From NCBI RefSeq assembly GCF_029892445.1, contig NZ_JARXVJ010000001.1:3968001-4032000 (forward strand): a stretch of 64,000 bases of DNA, read 5' to 3'. This document shows, one piece after another, positions 62,753 through 64,000 of this stretch. This DNA is from Chryseobacterium sp. H1D6B (GTDB taxonomy: Bacteria > Bacteroidota > Bacteroidia > Flavobacteriales > Weeksellaceae). The translations under genes and the position numbers were made by a program. Below the pieces are notes generated by a model. It did not search any database, was not told where the DNA came from, and worked only from the letters and a program-made list of their open reading frames with translations. Numbering within the stretch: position 1 is the first letter of the stretch; each line of letters opens with the position of its first letter.

Positions 62753-64000
62753 ATGGCAGAGTACAAATTATTGCTTCCTTCCATGGGAGAAGGTGTTATG
62801 GAAGCTACAATTATCACTTGGTTATTCAATGAAGGTGATACCGTAAAAGAAGATGATTCCGTAGTTGAAATTGCAACAGATAAGGTAGATTCAGACGTTC
62901 CGACACCAGTTTCGGGAAAAATTGTAAAAATCTTAAAGCAAAAAGACGAAGTTGCGAAAGTTGGCGAAGCCATTGCTATTTTAGAAATTGAAGGAGAAAG
63001 CGGCTCTACAGCTTCGGAAGAAGTAAAAACAGAAACAGCTGCAGCTCCAGATACCGAAATATTAAAAACGATTGAAGAACCTTTAAAAACGGCTTCAAAC
63101 ACAGAATTTTCAGGAGATATTTATTTATCACCTCTTGTAAAATCTATTGCTCAGCAGGAAAACATTTCTGAATCTGAACTTAAAACCATCAAAGGAAGCG
63201 GTTTAGAAGGAAGAATCACAAAAGAAGATATTTTAGCTTACGTTTCCAACAGAGGAAACCAGCCTCAAACTACACAAGTACAGCAGGCAGTAACACCTCA
63301 GGCAGCAGTTTCAGCTCCTGTGATTGCCAAGCCTATTTCCGTAGCAGCAGGTGACGAGATCATTCCTATGGACAGAATGAGAAAGATCATCGCTGAAAAC
63401 ATGGTAAAAGCAAAACATATTGCACCGCACGTTACTTCTTTCATAGAAACAGACGTTACCAATGTTGTTAAATGGAGAAATAAACATAAAGATATATTCG
63501 AAAAACGTGAAGGTGAAAAACTGACTTTCATGCCGATTTTCGTAAAAGCAATCGTAAAAGCGATTCAGGATTATCCAATGATCAATGTTTCTGTAAATGG
63601 TGACAACATCATTAAAAAGAAAAACATCAATATTGGAATGGCAACAGCCCTTCCAGACGGAAATCTTATTGTTCCTGTAATCAAGAATGCAGACCAGCTT
63701 TCTCTTTCAGGACTAGCAAAAGCGATCAACGATTTAGCTTACAGAGCCAGAAACAAAAAATTAAGACCTGAAGATACTCAGGGAGCAACCTATACTATTT
63801 CTAACGTAGGAAGCTTTGGAAACCTGATGGGAACTCCTATCATTCCACAGCCTCAGGTAGCAATTTTAGCAATTGGAGCAATCGTGAAAAAACCTGCAGT
63901 GCTGGAAACTAAAGACGGTGACGTAATTGCGATCCGCCAGCTCATGTTCATGTCTCACTCTTACGACCACAGAGTTGTAGACGGATCTCTGGGAGGAATG
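62753..64000 (+). CDS. 2-oxo acid dehydrogenase E2 (dihydrolipoamide acyltransferase), 3' end outside window
   Basis: The first 416 codons read through to the window end. A lipoyl domain at about 1-80 carries the lipoyl-Lys in ATDKVDSD (K44). A peripheral subunit-binding domain is at about 124-165 (LSPLVKSIAQQENISESELK, then GSGLEGRITKEDI), with a Thr/Gln/Ala-rich linker between. The catalytic acyltransferase domain from about 195 ends in the active-site SYDHRVVDG (H406, D410). Pyruvate, 2-oxoglutarate or branched-chain complexes are all possible; single lipoyl domain and sequence favour a branched-chain or general 2-oxoacid type. The last strand is cut. Confidence 0.9.
   Translation, partial: MAEYKLLLPSMGEGVMEATIITWLFNEGDTVKEDDSVVEIATDKVDSDVPTPVSGKIVKILKQKDEVAKVGEAIAILEIEGESGSTASEEVKTETAAAPDTEILKTIEEPLKTASNTEFSGDIYLSPLVKSIAQQENISESELKTIKGSGLEGRITKEDILAYVSNRGNQPQTTQVQQAVTPQAAVSAPVIAKPISVAAGDEIIPMDRMRKIIAENMVKAKHIAPHVTSFIETDVTNVVKWRNKHKDIFEKREGEKLTFMPIFVKAIVKAIQDYPMINVSVNGDNIIKKKNINIGMATALPDGNLIVPVIKNADQLSLSGLAKAINDLAYRARNKKLRPEDTQGATYTISNVGSFGNLMGTPIIPQPQVAILAIGAIVKKPAVLETKDGDVIAIRQLMFMSHSYDHRVVDGSLGGM

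Overview
The window is AT-rich and looks like chromosome of a Flavobacteriales member, most likely Weeksellaceae close to Chryseobacterium. Support: three secreted proteins with type IX secretion (T9SS) C-terminal sorting domains ending in KFIKK; Bacteroidota-style promoters (TAnnTTTG -7 box) ahead of at least nineteen genes or operons; menaquinone and mevalonate genes; DUF4199, DUF4286 and DUF4920 family genes; and an ATP synthase cluster without atpD/atpC. This is a family-level inference from the proteins, not a database match.

Layout. 1-4.3 kb: a cut glycosyltransferase, DUF4199, a small SRP RNA, and a menB-menA-SRPBCC-hydrolase series. 4.6-14 kb: gyrA with a TPR protein, several small genes (including a frameshifted proline-rich lipoprotein and a double-glycine-leader cysteine-rich peptide), GNAT, DUF421 and uvrA. 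14-21.6 kb: an isolated tssE-tssF pair of type VI secretion, an amino-acid permease, DUF4920, an M14 peptidase, and an 866-bp non-coding region with DnaA-box-like sequences ahead of an HTH regulator. 22-36.5 kb: proline dehydrogenase, an isoprenoid group (MFS, mevalonate-type kinase, UbiA), thiolase, an ECF sigma/anti-sigma/surface-protein unit, a NupG-type transporter, a bifunctional nuclease, etfBA and an SDR. 36.5-48 kb: secreted proteins, an M20 dipeptidase, and a udk-divIC-mutA-DinB-methyltransferase run. 48-57.3 kb: clpS, a CNNM/CorC-type protein, the atp operon (B-E-F-H-x-A-G) with an unrelated secreted-protein gene x inside it, and ffh read divergently. 57.3-64 kb: three outer-membrane beta-barrel genes, phoH, yagU, a SAM hydroxide adenosyltransferase and a cut 2-oxoacid dehydrogenase E2.

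Most genes from 0.3 to 55.8 kb lie on the minus strand, in short operons separated by clear hairpin terminators. Most content is core metabolism: respiration (menaquinone, ETF, ATP synthase), DNA topology and repair (gyrA, uvrA), protein targeting (SRP RNA and Ffh, about 55 kb apart), and envelope and secretion functions. The unusual parts are the GG-leader peptide, the stand-alone tssEF pair with a two-state hairpin region upstream, the passenger gene in the atp operon, the 18-bp palindrome ahead of etfB, and the long non-coding region before the HTH gene. I saw no tRNA, rRNA, CRISPR array, insertion sequence or prophage.
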